64,000 nt of DNA, taken from NCBI RefSeq assembly GCF_022317005.1, contig NZ_CP081006.1, forward strand, positions 2,046,001 to 2,110,000. Direction: 5' to 3'. A program made the translations under genes and the position numbers. Shown piece by piece: positions 36,308 to 45,593 of this stretch (position 1 is the stretch's first letter; each line of letters starts with the position of its first letter). The notes beneath the pieces are model-generated. The model was not told the DNA's origin. It made no database searches and saw nothing but the letters and a program-made list of their open reading frames with translations. Origin of the DNA: Mycobacterium sp. IDR2000157661. GTDB lineage: Bacteria > Actinomycetota > Actinomycetes > Mycobacteriales > Mycobacteriaceae.

Positions 36308-36876
36308 CGCTGGCCGCACTGCTACTGGCGGTTGCGCTTCTTATTCGTGTCCATTCGTCACGGTCGCGGCTGCGCACCGTCGCGGCGTCCGGGGGTGCCT
36401 CAACCGCCGCAGCGCGCACCGGCGACCCGCTGGCGCTGGCGTCCACGCTCGATGTGCTCGCGGCCTGCCTGCGCTCGGGCATGCCGGTCTCGACGGCCGC
36501 CTCGGCGGCCGTGTCGTCGGCGCCGCCCCAGCTGGCAGGACCGCTGGACCGGGCCGCACACCTCCTCGCCCTGGGCGCCCACCCGTCAACGGTCTGGTCG
36601 AGTCCGGCCGAGACCGCCGACCGCCACATCGAGGCGTTCATGCGGCTGGCGCGGCGATCGGCCGCCTCGGGCATGGCGCTGGCGCAGGGGATCGAAGAGT
36701 TGGCCGCGCGCTCGCGTGACGACGCCGCGGACGACGCCCGGGCCGCCGCCGAGCGGGCTTCGGTGTTGATAGCGGGCCCACTGGGCGGGTGCTACCTGCC
36801 TGCCTTCGTATGCCTGGGGATCGTGCCCGTGGTCGCCGGGCTGGCCGGCGACGTGCTGCAGTCGGGACTGCTGTGA
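36304..36876 (+). CDS. TadC-like pilus assembly membrane protein (Rv3657c)
   Basis: 190 residues, second T2SSF-type protein. N-terminal TM (MTLAALLLAVALLIRV), central LASTLDVLAACLRSGMPVST and C-terminal TM (IAGPLGGCYLPAFVCLGIVP). TadB and TadC usually act as a pair. ATG at 36304 overlaps the tadB stop. Confidence 0.8.
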   Translation: MTLAALLLAVALLIRVHSSRSRLRTVAASGGASTAAARTGDPLALASTLDVLAACLRSGMPVSTAASAAVSSAPPQLAGPLDRAAHLLALGAHPSTVWSSPAETADRHIEAFMRLARRSAASGMALAQGIEELAARSRDDAADDARAAAERASVLIAGPLGGCYLPAFVCLGIVPVVAGLAGDVLQSGLL

Positions 36877-36903
36877 GCGGCAGTCGGGAAGGAAAGATGG
36901 AAT

Positions 36904-37110
36904 ATGTTGCCGAACAGGCAGATTCGCGCTCTTCAAGCTCGGCTGACGATGTTGATGATGGAGGAGGACGGGATGTCGACGGTCGAGTATGCGATCGGCA
37001 CGATCGCCGCGGCGGCCTTCGGTGCGATCCTCTACACGGTCGTGACCGGCGACTCGATCGTCAACGCGCTGACCAACATCATCAGCCGGGCGCTGAAGAC
37101 CAATGTCTAG
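36904..37110 (+). CDS. Flp-type pilin-like protein (Rv3656c)
   Basis: 68 residues. A short N-terminal leader precedes EEDGMSTVEYAIGTIAAAAF, the Flp prepilin motif with Gly before the cleavage site and Glu5 of the mature chain, then a hydrophobic helix. Prepilin peptidase would cut after the Gly. ATG at 36904 follows GGAAAGATGG. Downstream: tadE-like, whose expected ATG overlaps this gene's stop. Confidence 0.85.
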   Translation: MLPNRQIRALQARLTMLMMEEDGMSTVEYAIGTIAAAAFGAILYTVVTGDSIVNALTNIISRALKTNV

Positions 37111-37433
37111 CCGGAGACACCGGTGCGGCCACGGTCGAGGCGGCGTTCGCAGTGGCGGCGCTGGTTGCGGTGCTCATCTGTTGCGTGGCCGGGCTCACCG
37201 CGGTGTCGATGCAGCTCCGGTGTGTCGACGCGGCGCGTGAAGCGGCGCGACTGGCTGCCAGGGGCGGCGACGGAATCGGTGCGGCCCGCACCATCGCTCC
37301 GGACGGGGCGAACGTGCGCGTCGACGCCGACGCCACTTCGGTCGTCGCCACTGTCACGGCGCGGTCCCCGCTGCTGCCAGGCCTGGCCATCGCGGCGCGG
37401 GCGGTGGCGATGGTGGAGCCTGGCCTGCCGTGA
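37103..37433 (+). pseudogene. TadE-like minor pilin (Rv3655c), start frameshifted
   Basis: The frame GDTGAATVEAAFAVAALVAV to VEPGLP (ends 37433) is a clear TadE-type N-terminal TM helix with the G-x-A-T-V-E-A motif, but it has no ATG, GTG or TTG at a sensible place. An ATG at 37103, inside the flp stop region, would give MSS-GDTGAATVEAAF if one C of the GCC at 37111-37112 were absent. Either a one-base insertion has killed the start, or there is a sequencing error or a non-standard start. Confidence 0.62.
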
Positions 37434-37449
37434 CGAGGGGTCGGCCGCC

Positions 37450-37776
37450 GTGGTGGCCGTTGCGATGATCGGGGTGCTGATGGCGACCACCGTCGGCGCC
37501 GGTTATGTCGGCGCCGCGGTAGTCGCCCGGCATCGTGCGCAGTCCGCCGCCGATCTGGCCGCGCTGGCCGCAGCGGGTCGTCTGGCCGGCGGTGCCGGGG
37601 TGGCCTGTGGGCAGGCCGCCGTGGTGGCTACGGCGATGCGGGCGACCGTCGTGCGATGCGACACCGACGGCCTCGATGTGGTTGTCGCAGTAGCGGTTCC
37701 GGTGGAGCTGGGGCGCTTCGGTAGCGGGCCGGCGCATGCGGTGGCACGCGCCGGACCTGCCGCGGCGGACGGCTAG
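37450..37776 (+). CDS. TadG-like helicase/secretion-associated membrane protein (Rv3654c-like)
   Basis: 108 residues from a GTG at 37450 with GAGGGG nine bases upstream (a second GTG follows at 37453). Starts VVAVAMIGVLMATTVGAGYV, one TM helix, then ARHRAQSAADLAALAAAGRL, the Flp-associated TadE/G-type signature, and several Cys (ACGQ, RCDTD). Likely a periplasmic-facing pilus-biogenesis protein. The frame is open further upstream, but no good start is seen there. Confidence 0.68.
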   Translation: MVAVAMIGVLMATTVGAGYVGAAVVARHRAQSAADLAALAAAGRLAGGAGVACGQAAVVATAMRATVVRCDTDGLDVVVAVAVPVELGRFGSGPAHAVARAGPAAADG

Positions 37777-38834
37777 CGCCTTGGCGTGTCACTCAGCTCG
37801 GGAGATGGTCCGGTACTGTCGATCGCCGCGGCGGCGAGCTCGTCGGCGCTGGGCCTGCGCAGTGTGGCCAGTCCGGCGTAGACGTCGTCGTCGATCTCGA
37901 CCCGGTTGAGGGTGACATGCACCGGCGTCCACTCGCCGTCATGCCCGCTCGGCATCCGCAGCACGCCCGACGCCGTGCCGGTCGCGAAATCGTCGACCAT
38001 GCGGGCCATCTCGGGGCGGTCCGCGGAATGCACCACATGTTCACCTGCCAGGCCGGCGCGCCAGTCGAAGAACGGCGCCGGATCGTCGAGCCACTTCAGC
38101 AGCGTCCAGTTCGACAGGTCCACCAACGCGCGGTGCACCCCTGGTTGCGCCAGCCCGTTGAGTATTCGTTGCGCGAGCTGATCCGGCGAGGACGCCGACT
38201 CTTCGGGCTCGCCGCGCCAGTTCATCGCCCGGCAGAGCAGCCGTTCGGCGCCGTCATCGGTGGCCTCGAGCACCGTGCGGGCGACGAACCCGACCGTGAT
38301 CGGCTCGCCTCGGTAGTCGACCACGTCCCATGAACCGCACAGCGTCGTACCCGGTTCGCGCCTGATCGCCATGGCGAGCACCTTGGCTTCGCTCGGGTTC
38401 AGTTCGCGCTTGGGCAGGTCGTCGGCGAAGGTGCGGTTGCGGGTCGGCGCGTGTGTGGGGTCCCAGCCGCTGTTCTGCAGGGCCTCGGCCGTATCGGTGG
38501 CGATCCCGGTGTCCAGATCCCACACCAGCGGACCGGGCACCGGCCGGTCGGGTGGTTCCATGTCCGGCAGCCCGATCCACAGGTGAACGCCGTGGATGCG
38601 CCCGTCGGTCATCGGCACCACTTCCGTGCGGATCACGCGGTCGTTCTTCGGCGTGATGCTGCTGAGCCCCTGACCGGCGCGCACAGTCTCCCCGATGGCG
38701 GTCTGAATGGCCATCAGGTGGGGATTGCGCCTCAGAAACACCGTGATCGGGATCAGATTCTTGGTCCGCCGACCCTGGGCGACCAAGGTGGGCTCAGTGC
38801 CCAGCGTTTCCACGAGCAGCCAGTCGTGGTTCAT
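37773..38834 (-). CDS. Multi-sensor-domain protein (Rv3651-like)
   Basis: 353 residues, matching M. tuberculosis Rv3651, whose structure shows three PAS/GAF-type sensor domains. The N-terminus is MNHDWLLVETLGTEPTLVAQ and the mid part has LWIGLPDMEPPDRPVPGPLV; no catalytic or DNA-binding motif is visible. Probable signal or ligand sensor. ATG at 38834 is chosen because homologues start there; an ATG three codons upstream (38843) is also possible. It overlaps the tadG stop by 4 bases, convergently. Confidence 0.8.
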   Translation of the reverse strand: MNHDWLLVETLGTEPTLVAQGRRTKNLIPITVFLRRNPHLMAIQTAIGETVRAGQGLSSITPKNDRVIRTEVVPMTDGRIHGVHLWIGLPDMEPPDRPVPGPLVWDLDTGIATDTAEALQNSGWDPTHAPTRNRTFADDLPKRELNPSEAKVLAMAIRREPGTTLCGSWDVVDYRGEPITVGFVARTVLEATDDGAERLLCRAMNWRGEPEESASSPDQLAQRILNGLAQPGVHRALVDLSNWTLLKWLDDPAPFFDWRAGLAGEHVVHSADRPEMARMVDDFATGTASGVLRMPSGHDGEWTPVHVTLNRVEIDDDVYAGLATLRRPSADELAAAAIDSTGPSPELSDTPRR

Positions 38835-39089
38835 GACCGGCATTTTACGGTGGACCGATTTTCGCCGCGGCGTCTACGAGAGGCTGCGGATTCCGTCGAT
38901 TCCATACCAATGCCCGGTTTGTCGCGGGTGGCGGACAAGCGCCGAGACTGTTGCGATCAGCCCGTTGACGCGGTACTTTTCGCCTGCACCCGGCTTTTCG
39001 GGATTGGGAACGGATCGCGTTGTCCGGCCGTTCGCCGCGACGATCTGTGTGCTCGGCGCCTTGCGCGCCCCAAGCCGCGGGTACGCGTG

Positions 39090-39118
39090 GGGGCGACCGT
39101 CGAGGGGTCGGTCGCCCC
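39090..39118 (-). terminator. Hairpin downstream of the helicase gene
   Basis: GGGGCGACCG/CGGTCGCCCC, 10-bp perfect stem with 9-nt loop, 12 bases past the helicase stop on the minus strand. The rest of the 286-bp gap to 38844 shows no gene. No T-run follows, as often in mycobacteria. Confidence 0.65.
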
Positions 39119-39129
39119 TATTCGCGTGC

Positions 39130-41448
39130 TCACCGCGATTCCCTTGCCAGCTCATCGATCACCAGTCGCAGCACCCTCACCGCGCCTGCCTTGTCCAACG
39201 GGTCGTTGGCGTTGCCGCACTTGGGCGACTGCACGCACGACGGGCAGCCTGCCGGGCAATCGCACGCCTCGATGGCATCGGCCGTCGCGGTCCACCACGT
39301 GTCGATGCTGCGGAATCCGCGGTCGGCGAAACCGGCCCCGCCCGGGTAGCCGTCGTAGACGAATATCGTCGGGAGCCCGTCGACGGGGCCGACGGCGGTG
39401 GAGACCCCGCCGATGTCCCCGCGGTCGCAACTGGCCACCAGCGGCAGCAGTCCGATGGCGGCGTGTTCCGCGGCGTGCAACGCGCCGGGAACGCGGAGCA
39501 TCTCGATGCCGTTGCGGTGCAAGGCCTCCGGCGCGATAGTGCACATCACCGCTGTGGTGTCCAGGGTGCGGGTGGGCATGTCGAGTTCCACGAAGTCGAT
39601 CACCTCGCCCGTCAGACGCCGCCGCAGGTATCCGATCACCGTGTTGGTCACCGAAACCGGGACCAGCCCAACTGTCACCGGCCCGAACGTCTTTCGCTCG
39701 CCTTGTCCGGTGACCGCGATGTCGGTCAGTTCGCGGGCCGAGGTCGTGTAGCCGGGGTCACCCTCATGGACGAACGCGACGCCGTCCTCGAAGTCGAGCT
39801 CGTCGACCACGTAGCTCTCGCCCTGATGCAGGTACACCGCGCCGGGATGCACCGACGCCGGCGCCTGGCCGGCCCCAGTACTGCCCAGCATCCGTCCCGT
39901 GCCGGCCTCCAGGATCGCGATCTGTCCACCCGAGGAGCCGCGGATGTCGACGGCCGGATGGGGATCAACGCCCGGCGCGGGGAAGTAGCCGTTCGCGCGC
40001 CGACGCAGCAGACCGTTGTCGACGAGTGCCTCGGCCACCGCCTCGGCATCCCACAGCCGCACCTCGGCGTCGGTCAGCGCAAGCTCGGTCGCCGCGCACA
40101 GCAGTTGCGGGCCGAGCACGTAAGGGTTGGTCGGATCGATCACCACGCGTTCGATCGGCTTGTCCAGCAACGCCGCTGGATGGTGCACCAGGTACGTGTC
40201 GAGCGGGTCGTCGCGGGCGATGAGCACGATCAGCGCCCCCTGGCCACGCCGGCCGGAGCGGCCGGCCTGCTGCCAGAACGACGTCACCGAGCCGGGGAAG
40301 CCGGCCAGCACCACGGCGTCCAGTCCCGCGATGTCGACGCCGAGTTCGAGCGCGTTCGTCGTCGCCAGCCCGCGCAATTCGCCGTCGGACAACGCCCGTT
40401 CCAGCGCCCGGCGGTCCTCGGCGAGGTAGCCGGCACGGTAGGACGCCACCCGGTCGGCGAGGTCGGGGGCGAGTTGCTCGAGTCGCGCGCGGGCACCCAG
40501 CGCGGTCAATTCGGCACCGCGACGCGATCTGACGAACGTCAGCATGCGGGCGCCTTCGGCGACGAGGTCGGCCATCACGCTCGCTGCCTCCGCACCCGCC
40601 GAACGGCGTACCGGGGCACCGTTTTCACCGACCAGATCGGCGAGCAGCGGTGGCTCCCACAACGCCACCGTGCGGGCGCCGTGCGGCGACCCGTCGTCGG
40701 TCACCTCGGTGACGGTCTGTCCGATCAACTCAGAGGCGGTCGCGGCGGGCGCCGCCGTCGTCGCGCTGGCGAAGATCACCGCAGGCGACGATCCGTAGCG
40801 GGTGCACAACCGCAGCAGCCGGCGCAGCACCATAGCCACGTTCGACCCGAAAATGCCCCGGTAGTAGTGGCATTCGTCGACGACGACGTAGCGCAGGTGA
40901 CGCAGGAACACCGCCCAGCGGGCGTGGTTGCGCAGCAGCGAGAGGTGGATCATGTCGGGGTTGGAGAAGATCCACCGTGACCGCTCGCGGGCGAACCTTC
41001 GCACGTCGGTGGGACTGTCCCCGTCGTAGGAACTCGGCGCGACATCGGCCAGTGGCACGGCCTCGGTCAGCGCGACCGCGGACCGAAGTTGGTCGTGGCC
41101 CAGCGCCTTGGTGGGCGACAGGTAGAGCACGCGGGCGCGCGAATCCGTCTTCAGGGCGGTCAGTATCGGCAGCTGGTAGGCCAGCGACTTGCCCGACGCG
41201 GTACCGGTGGACAACACCACGTGGCGTCCGGCGTGGGCCAGGTCGGCCGCGGCGCGCTGATGCGACCACGGACCCGCGATACCCCGATCATGGAACGCTC
41301 GCACTACATCTGGATGGGCCCACGGTGGCCATGCCTGGGGGCGGCCCTGACGGGCCGGCAGATCGGCCACGTGGCGCAACGGATTCTGCCCCCCGCTCGC
41401 CGTGCCTTCGACCGCGCAGGCGAGCAACTCGCGGCCGAAATCAGCCAT
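39130..41448 (-). CDS. DEAD/DEAH helicase of the Hrq1/MrfA (DUF1998) family (Rv3649)
   Basis: 772 residues, same size as Rv3649. Walker A STGTASGKSLAYQ, DEAH-like box VVDECHYYRG, motif VI QQAGRSGRRGQ, and a C-terminal zinc-binding cluster CDCPAGCPSC-x5-C in the DUF1998 region. Relatives (yeast Hrq1, B. subtilis MrfA) act in interstrand crosslink or mitomycin repair. ATG at 41448 gives MADFGRELLAC as in homologues. Divergent from cspA. Confidence 0.88.
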   Translation of the reverse strand: MADFGRELLACAVEGTASGGQNPLRHVADLPARQGRPQAWPPWAHPDVVRAFHDRGIAGPWSHQRAAADLAHAGRHVVLSTGTASGKSLAYQLPILTALKTDSRARVLYLSPTKALGHDQLRSAVALTEAVPLADVAPSSYDGDSPTDVRRFARERSRWIFSNPDMIHLSLLRNHARWAVFLRHLRYVVVDECHYYRGIFGSNVAMVLRRLLRLCTRYGSSPAVIFASATTAAPAATASELIGQTVTEVTDDGSPHGARTVALWEPPLLADLVGENGAPVRRSAGAEAASVMADLVAEGARMLTFVRSRRGAELTALGARARLEQLAPDLADRVASYRAGYLAEDRRALERALSDGELRGLATTNALELGVDIAGLDAVVLAGFPGSVTSFWQQAGRSGRRGQGALIVLIARDDPLDTYLVHHPAALLDKPIERVVIDPTNPYVLGPQLLCAATELALTDAEVRLWDAEAVAEALVDNGLLRRRANGYFPAPGVDPHPAVDIRGSSGGQIAILEAGTGRMLGSTGAGQAPASVHPGAVYLHQGESYVVDELDFEDGVAFVHEGDPGYTTSARELTDIAVTGQGERKTFGPVTVGLVPVSVTNTVIGYLRRRLTGEVIDFVELDMPTRTLDTTAVMCTIAPEALHRNGIEMLRVPGALHAAEHAAIGLLPLVASCDRGDIGGVSTAVGPVDGLPTIFVYDGYPGGAGFADRGFRSIDTWWTATADAIEACDCPAGCPSCVQSPKCGNANDPLDKAGAVRVLRLVIDELARESR

Positions 41449-41726
41449 CGGATGCCTCCCACAGACCGGTTGTAGGGGAATTGTTCCCCACTTGCGTGCC
41501 TCCAGACTGTCGCCGCAGCCCGGAACATGATTGACTAAGCGCGGTCGCAGCTTCTGTGTTCGTGTATAAGCACTCGCAGGAACGACGTTGCGATCGCGGT
41601 TCCTGCGAGGGTTGTAGGTCGGGTCGAGTTCCGAACACTCCACGAAGGTATGGCGGTCGGAACCGGCCCGGTGCACCGATACGCGGTGGACCGCACCCGG
41701 TGAATAAGAGAAGGAAAAAACAGGAA

Positions 41727-41930
41727 ATGCCACAGGGAACTGTGAAGTGGTTCAACGCGGAGAAGGGCTTCGGCTTCATCGCCCCGGAGGACGGCTCCGC
41801 TGATGTGTTTGTCCACTACACGGAGATCCAGGGGAACGGTTTCCGCACCCTGGAAGAGAACCAGAAGGTCGAGTTCGAGGTTGGCCAGAGCCCCAAGGGG
41901 CCGCAGGCCACGGGCGTCCGGACCATCTAG
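41727..41930 (+). CDS. cspA: Cold shock protein CspA
   Basis: 67 residues. RNA-binding motifs [10 protein letters not shown] (RNP1) and DVFVHYTEI (RNP2) in a single cold-shock domain. Single-strand RNA/DNA chaperone. ATG at 41727 with CAGGAAAT upstream; a 200-300 nt leader (41449-41726) without another gene precedes it, a usual place for cold-responsive mRNA structure. A strong hairpin follows the stop. Confidence 0.95.
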   Translation: MPQGTVKWFNAEKGFGFIAPEDGSADVFVHYTEIQGNGFRTLEENQKVEFEVGQSPKGPQATGVRTI

Positions 41931-41950
41931 CTAGACCCCGATCCAAGGCA

Positions 41951-41989
41951 ACACCCCGCGTACTTCCGATTCGGAACGGCGCGGGGTGT
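41951..41989 (+). terminator. Terminator of cspA
   Basis: ACACCCCGCG pairs with CGCGGGGTGT (10 bp), with a nested TTCCGA/TCGGAA; followed by TCGCATTTGTC. Confidence 0.8.
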
Positions 41990-42056
41990 TCGCATTTGTC
42001 GGCGCACTGCGGCCCGCCGGGGACGCAGTTGCGCCCGACTGGCCTACTGTCGATCT

Positions 42057-42647
42057 GTGAGCCAGCTGTCGTTCTTCTCGGCTGAATCGGTGCCGCCCGC
42101 GGTCGCCGATCTCACCGGGCTGCTCGCCGCGCCGGGGCAGGTTGTGCTGGTCGGCGGGCCTGAAGAGCAGGGTGCCCGGCTGTCGGTGGTCGTCGATGCG
42201 GTGTGGCGCGCCGAGGGACTGGCCGAGATGATCATCGACGCCGGTCTGGAGCCCGAGGTCTCCCGGACCGACGAGAACACGCCGCTGGTGCGCACCACGG
42301 TGGACGCACGGTTGGTGCCGATCGCCCGCGACTGGACGCGCGGCGCCGTCAAGACCGTGCCGCCGCAGTGGCTGCCCGGTCCGCGCGAACTGCGGGCCTG
42401 GACGCTGGCCGCCGGCACCCCAGAGGCCGACCGGTATCTCCTGGGGCTGGACCCGCACGCACCCGATACGTACTCGCCGCTGGCGTCGGCGATGATGCGG
42501 GTGGGAATCGCACCGACGCTGATCGGCACTCGCGGCTCGCATCCGGCGCTGCGAATCAGTGGCCGGCGACGGCTATCGCGCCTGGTAGAGAACGTGGGGG
42601 AACCGCCGGGTCACGTGGAGGCGTTCCACCGGTGGCCGCGTATCTGA
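42057..42647 (+). CDS. Conserved hypothetical protein (Rv3647c-like)
   Basis: 196 residues from a GTG at 42057. Starts SQLSFFSAESVPPAVADLTG; conserved features are PLVRTTVDARLVPIARDWTR and GLDPHAPDTYSPLASAMMRV. Family is mycobacterial/actinobacterial, function unknown; it is consistently next to topA, here 135 bp upstream of it. Confidence 0.75.
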   Translation: MSQLSFFSAESVPPAVADLTGLLAAPGQVVLVGGPEEQGARLSVVVDAVWRAEGLAEMIIDAGLEPEVSRTDENTPLVRTTVDARLVPIARDWTRGAVKTVPPQWLPGPRELRAWTLAAGTPEADRYLLGLDPHAPDTYSPLASAMMRVGIAPTLIGTRGSHPALRISGRRRLSRLVENVGEPPGHVEAFHRWPRI

Positions 42648-42782
42648 GGGTCGTGAACAGGGGGGTCAGTTTGCGTCGGCCCGCGGGGGATGCGAAATTG
42701 TCTGTTGCCGTCCACGTCGGCGGGCCGCCTCGGTGCGGTTCCCGGCCTGGTGGGCGGATGAAGAAGTGGAGTGTACTGACAG

Positions 42783-45593
42783 GTGGCTGACGGGGACGGC
42801 AGCAAGAGCGGTCGCAGCGGCAACGTCCGGCGGCTGGTGATTGTCGAGTCGCCGACCAAGGCGCGCAAGATCGCCGGCTACCTGGGCTCCAACTACATCG
42901 TCGAGTCGTCTCGCGGGCACATCCGCGACCTGCCGCGCGCCGCGGCCGACGTGCCCGCGAAGTACAAGTCAGAGCCATGGGCACGTCTCGGGGTGAACGT
43001 CGACGCCGACTTCGAACCGCTCTACATCATCAGCCCGGACAAGAAGAGCACCGTCGCAGAGCTCAAGGACAAGCTCAAGAACGTCGACGAGCTGTATCTG
43101 GCCACCGACGGTGACCGGGAGGGCGAGGCCATCGCCTGGCATCTACTGGAGACGCTCAAGCCGCGCATCCCCGTCAAGCGGATGGTGTTCCACGAGATCA
43201 CCGAGCCCGCCATCCGCGCCGCCGCCGAGGATCCGCGCGAACTGGACAACGACCTCGTCGACGCCCAGGAGACCAGGCGCATCCTGGACCGCCTGTACGG
43301 CTACGAGGTCAGCCCCGTGCTGTGGAAGAAGGTCGCGCCGAAGTTGTCGGCAGGCCGGGTGCAGTCGGTCGCCACGCGCATCATCGTGCAGCGCGAGCGC
43401 GAGCGGATGGCGTTCCGCAGCGCGGGCTACTGGGACGTCACCGCTGAACTCGACGCCAGCGTCTCCGACCCGCAGGCCACCCCGCCGACGTTCACGGCGA
43501 AGCTGAACTCCGTCGACGGGCGCCGGGTGGCCACCGGCCGCGACTTCGACTCCCTCGGGGAACTCAAGAAGCCCGACGAGGTGCGGGTGCTCGACGAGGC
43601 CGCCGCCAACGCGCTGGCGGCCGGGCTGCGCGGCGCACAGCTCGCGGTGTCGTCGGTCGAACAGAAGCCCTACACCCGGCGGCCGTACGCGCCGTTCATG
43701 ACGTCGACGCTGCAGCAGGAGGCCGGCCGCAAGCTGCGGTTCTCCTCCGAGCGCACGATGAGCATCGCGCAGCGGCTCTACGAGAACGGCTACATCACCT
43801 ACATGCGCACCGACTCGACCACTCTGTCGGCCAGCGCTGTCGATGCCGCGCGCAACCAGGCGCGTCAGCTCTACGGCGAGGAGTATCTGCATCCCTCGCC
43901 GCGGCAGTACACCCGGAAGGTGAAGAACGCGCAGGAGGCCCACGAGGCCATCCGGCCCGCCGGTGATGTGTTCCAGACACCGGGCCAGCTGCACTCGGCG
44001 CTCGACACCGACGAGTTCCGGCTCTACGAGCTGATCTGGCAACGCACGGTCGCCTCGCAGATGGCCGATGCGCGCGGCACCACGCTGAGCCTGCGCATCG
44101 CCGGGACCTCCCGTTCGGGCGAGGAGGTCGTGTTCAACGCCAGCGGGCGCACCATCACCTTCGCCGGCTTCCTGAAGGCCTACGTCGAGAGCATCGACGA
44201 CCTTGCAGGTGGTGAGGCCGACGACGCCGAGAGCCGGCTGCCGAACCTGACACAGGGCCAGCGGGTGGACGCCAAGGAGTTGACCGCCGACGGGCACGCC
44301 ACCTCGCCGCCCGCTCGCTACACCGAGGCGTCGCTGATCAAGGCCCTGGAAGACCTGGGCATCGGCCGGCCGTCGACCTACAGCTCGATCATCAAGACCA
44401 TCCAGGACCGCGGCTACGTCCACAAGAAGGGCAGCGCGCTGGTTCCGTCCTGGGTGGCGTTCGCCGTGATCGGTCTGCTGGAGCAGCATTTCGCCCGGCT
44501 CGTCGACTACGACTTCACCGCGGCGATGGAAGACGAACTCGACGAAATCGCGGCGGGTCATGAGCGACGGACCAACTGGCTGTCGAACTTCTACTTCGGC
44601 GGCGAGCACGGCGTCGACGGTTCGATTGCGCGCGCCGGCGGCCTGAAGAAGTTGGTGGGCGGCAATCTCGAAGAGATCGACGCGCGAGAAGTCAACTCCA
44701 TCAAGCTCTTCGACGACGCCGAGGGGCGCGCGGTCAATGTCCGCGTCGGCCGCAACGGCGCCTATCTGGAGCGCATGGTCACAGACTCGAACGCTTCCGA
44801 CGGTGAGACCACCCCGCAGCGCGCCAACCTCAAGGACGAACTCACCCCCGACGAGTTGACGCTCGAGCTCGCCGAAAAGCTCTTCGCGACACCGCAAGAG
44901 GGCCGCTCGCTCGGTGTCGATCCGCAGACCGGTCACGAGATCGTGGCCAAGGACGGTCGCTACGGACCGTATGTCACCGAGGTGCTGCCCGAACCCGACC
45001 CCGATGATGACGGCGGCGCCGGGTCCGGCGCGAAGAAGAAGAGGCCGACCGGCCCCAAGCCGCGGACCGGCTCGCTGCTGCGGTCGATGGATCTGGAGAC
45101 CGTGACCCTCGAGGATGCGCTCAAGCTGTTGTCGCTGCCGCGGGTGGTCGGTGTGGATCCCGAGAGCGGGGAGGAGATCACCGCGCAGAACGGCCGCTAC
45201 GGCCCGTATCTCAAGCGCGGCACCGACTCCCGGTCGCTGGCCACCGAGGATCAGATTTTCGAGATCACCCTCGACGAGGCGCTGAAAATCTACGCCGAGC
45301 CGAAACGCCGTGCCGGGCAACGCGCCTCGGCGCCGCCGCTGCGCGAACTGGGCAACGACCCGGCCTCCGGCAAACCGATGGTGATCAAGGACGGCCGCTT
45401 CGGTCCGTATGTCACCGACGGCGAGACGAACGCCAGCCTGCGCAAGGGCGACGACGTGCTGTCGATCACCGACGAGCGCGCCGCCGAACTGCTTGCCGAC
45501 CGCCGGGCGCGCGGTCCGGTGAAGCGCACCAGGAAAGCAGCGAAGAAGTCGCCTGCGAAGAAGGCCGCGAAGAAGGCCGCCAAGAAGAGCTAG
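42783..45593 (+). CDS. topA: DNA topoisomerase I
   Basis: 936 residues, close to M. tuberculosis TopA (934). Toprim domain with VIVESPTKARKIAGYLG and TDGDREGEAIAWHL, active-site Tyr in YITYMRTDSTTLS (near 340), then four C-terminal TopA repeats (e.g. FGPYVTDGETNA) without zinc fingers, and a Lys-rich tail ending AKKAAKKAAKKS. Relaxes negative supercoils; essential. GTG at 42783 gives MADGDGSKS. Convergent with the cyclase; the stops abut. Confidence 0.96.
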   Translation: MADGDGSKSGRSGNVRRLVIVESPTKARKIAGYLGSNYIVESSRGHIRDLPRAAADVPAKYKSEPWARLGVNVDADFEPLYIISPDKKSTVAELKDKLKNVDELYLATDGDREGEAIAWHLLETLKPRIPVKRMVFHEITEPAIRAAAEDPRELDNDLVDAQETRRILDRLYGYEVSPVLWKKVAPKLSAGRVQSVATRIIVQRERERMAFRSAGYWDVTAELDASVSDPQATPPTFTAKLNSVDGRRVATGRDFDSLGELKKPDEVRVLDEAAANALAAGLRGAQLAVSSVEQKPYTRRPYAPFMTSTLQQEAGRKLRFSSERTMSIAQRLYENGYITYMRTDSTTLSASAVDAARNQARQLYGEEYLHPSPRQYTRKVKNAQEAHEAIRPAGDVFQTPGQLHSALDTDEFRLYELIWQRTVASQMADARGTTLSLRIAGTSRSGEEVVFNASGRTITFAGFLKAYVESIDDLAGGEADDAESRLPNLTQGQRVDAKELTADGHATSPPARYTEASLIKALEDLGIGRPSTYSSIIKTIQDRGYVHKKGSALVPSWVAFAVIGLLEQHFARLVDYDFTAAMEDELDEIAAGHERRTNWLSNFYFGGEHGVDGSIARAGGLKKLVGGNLEEIDAREVNSIKLFDDAEGRAVNVRVGRNGAYLERMVTDSNASDGETTPQRANLKDELTPDELTLELAEKLFATPQEGRSLGVDPQTGHEIVAKDGRYGPYVTEVLPEPDPDDDGGAGSGAKKKRPTGPKPRTGSLLRSMDLETVTLEDALKLLSLPRVVGVDPESGEEITAQNGRYGPYLKRGTDSRSLATEDQIFEITLDEALKIYAEPKRRAGQRASAPPLRELGNDPASGKPMVIKDGRFGPYVTDGETNASLRKGDDVLSITDERAAELLADRRARGPVKRTRKAAKKSPAKKAAKKAAKKS

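Noticed and set aside
33872..36319. 815-codon frame on the minus strand across the right end of the element
   Set aside because: It runs through the integrase and the opposite strand of tadA/tadB in other frames, is Arg/Pro/His-rich and has no domain; a compositional artefact.
43143..45320. 725-codon frame antisense to topA
   Set aside because: Shadow of the topA codon bias; no homology motifs.
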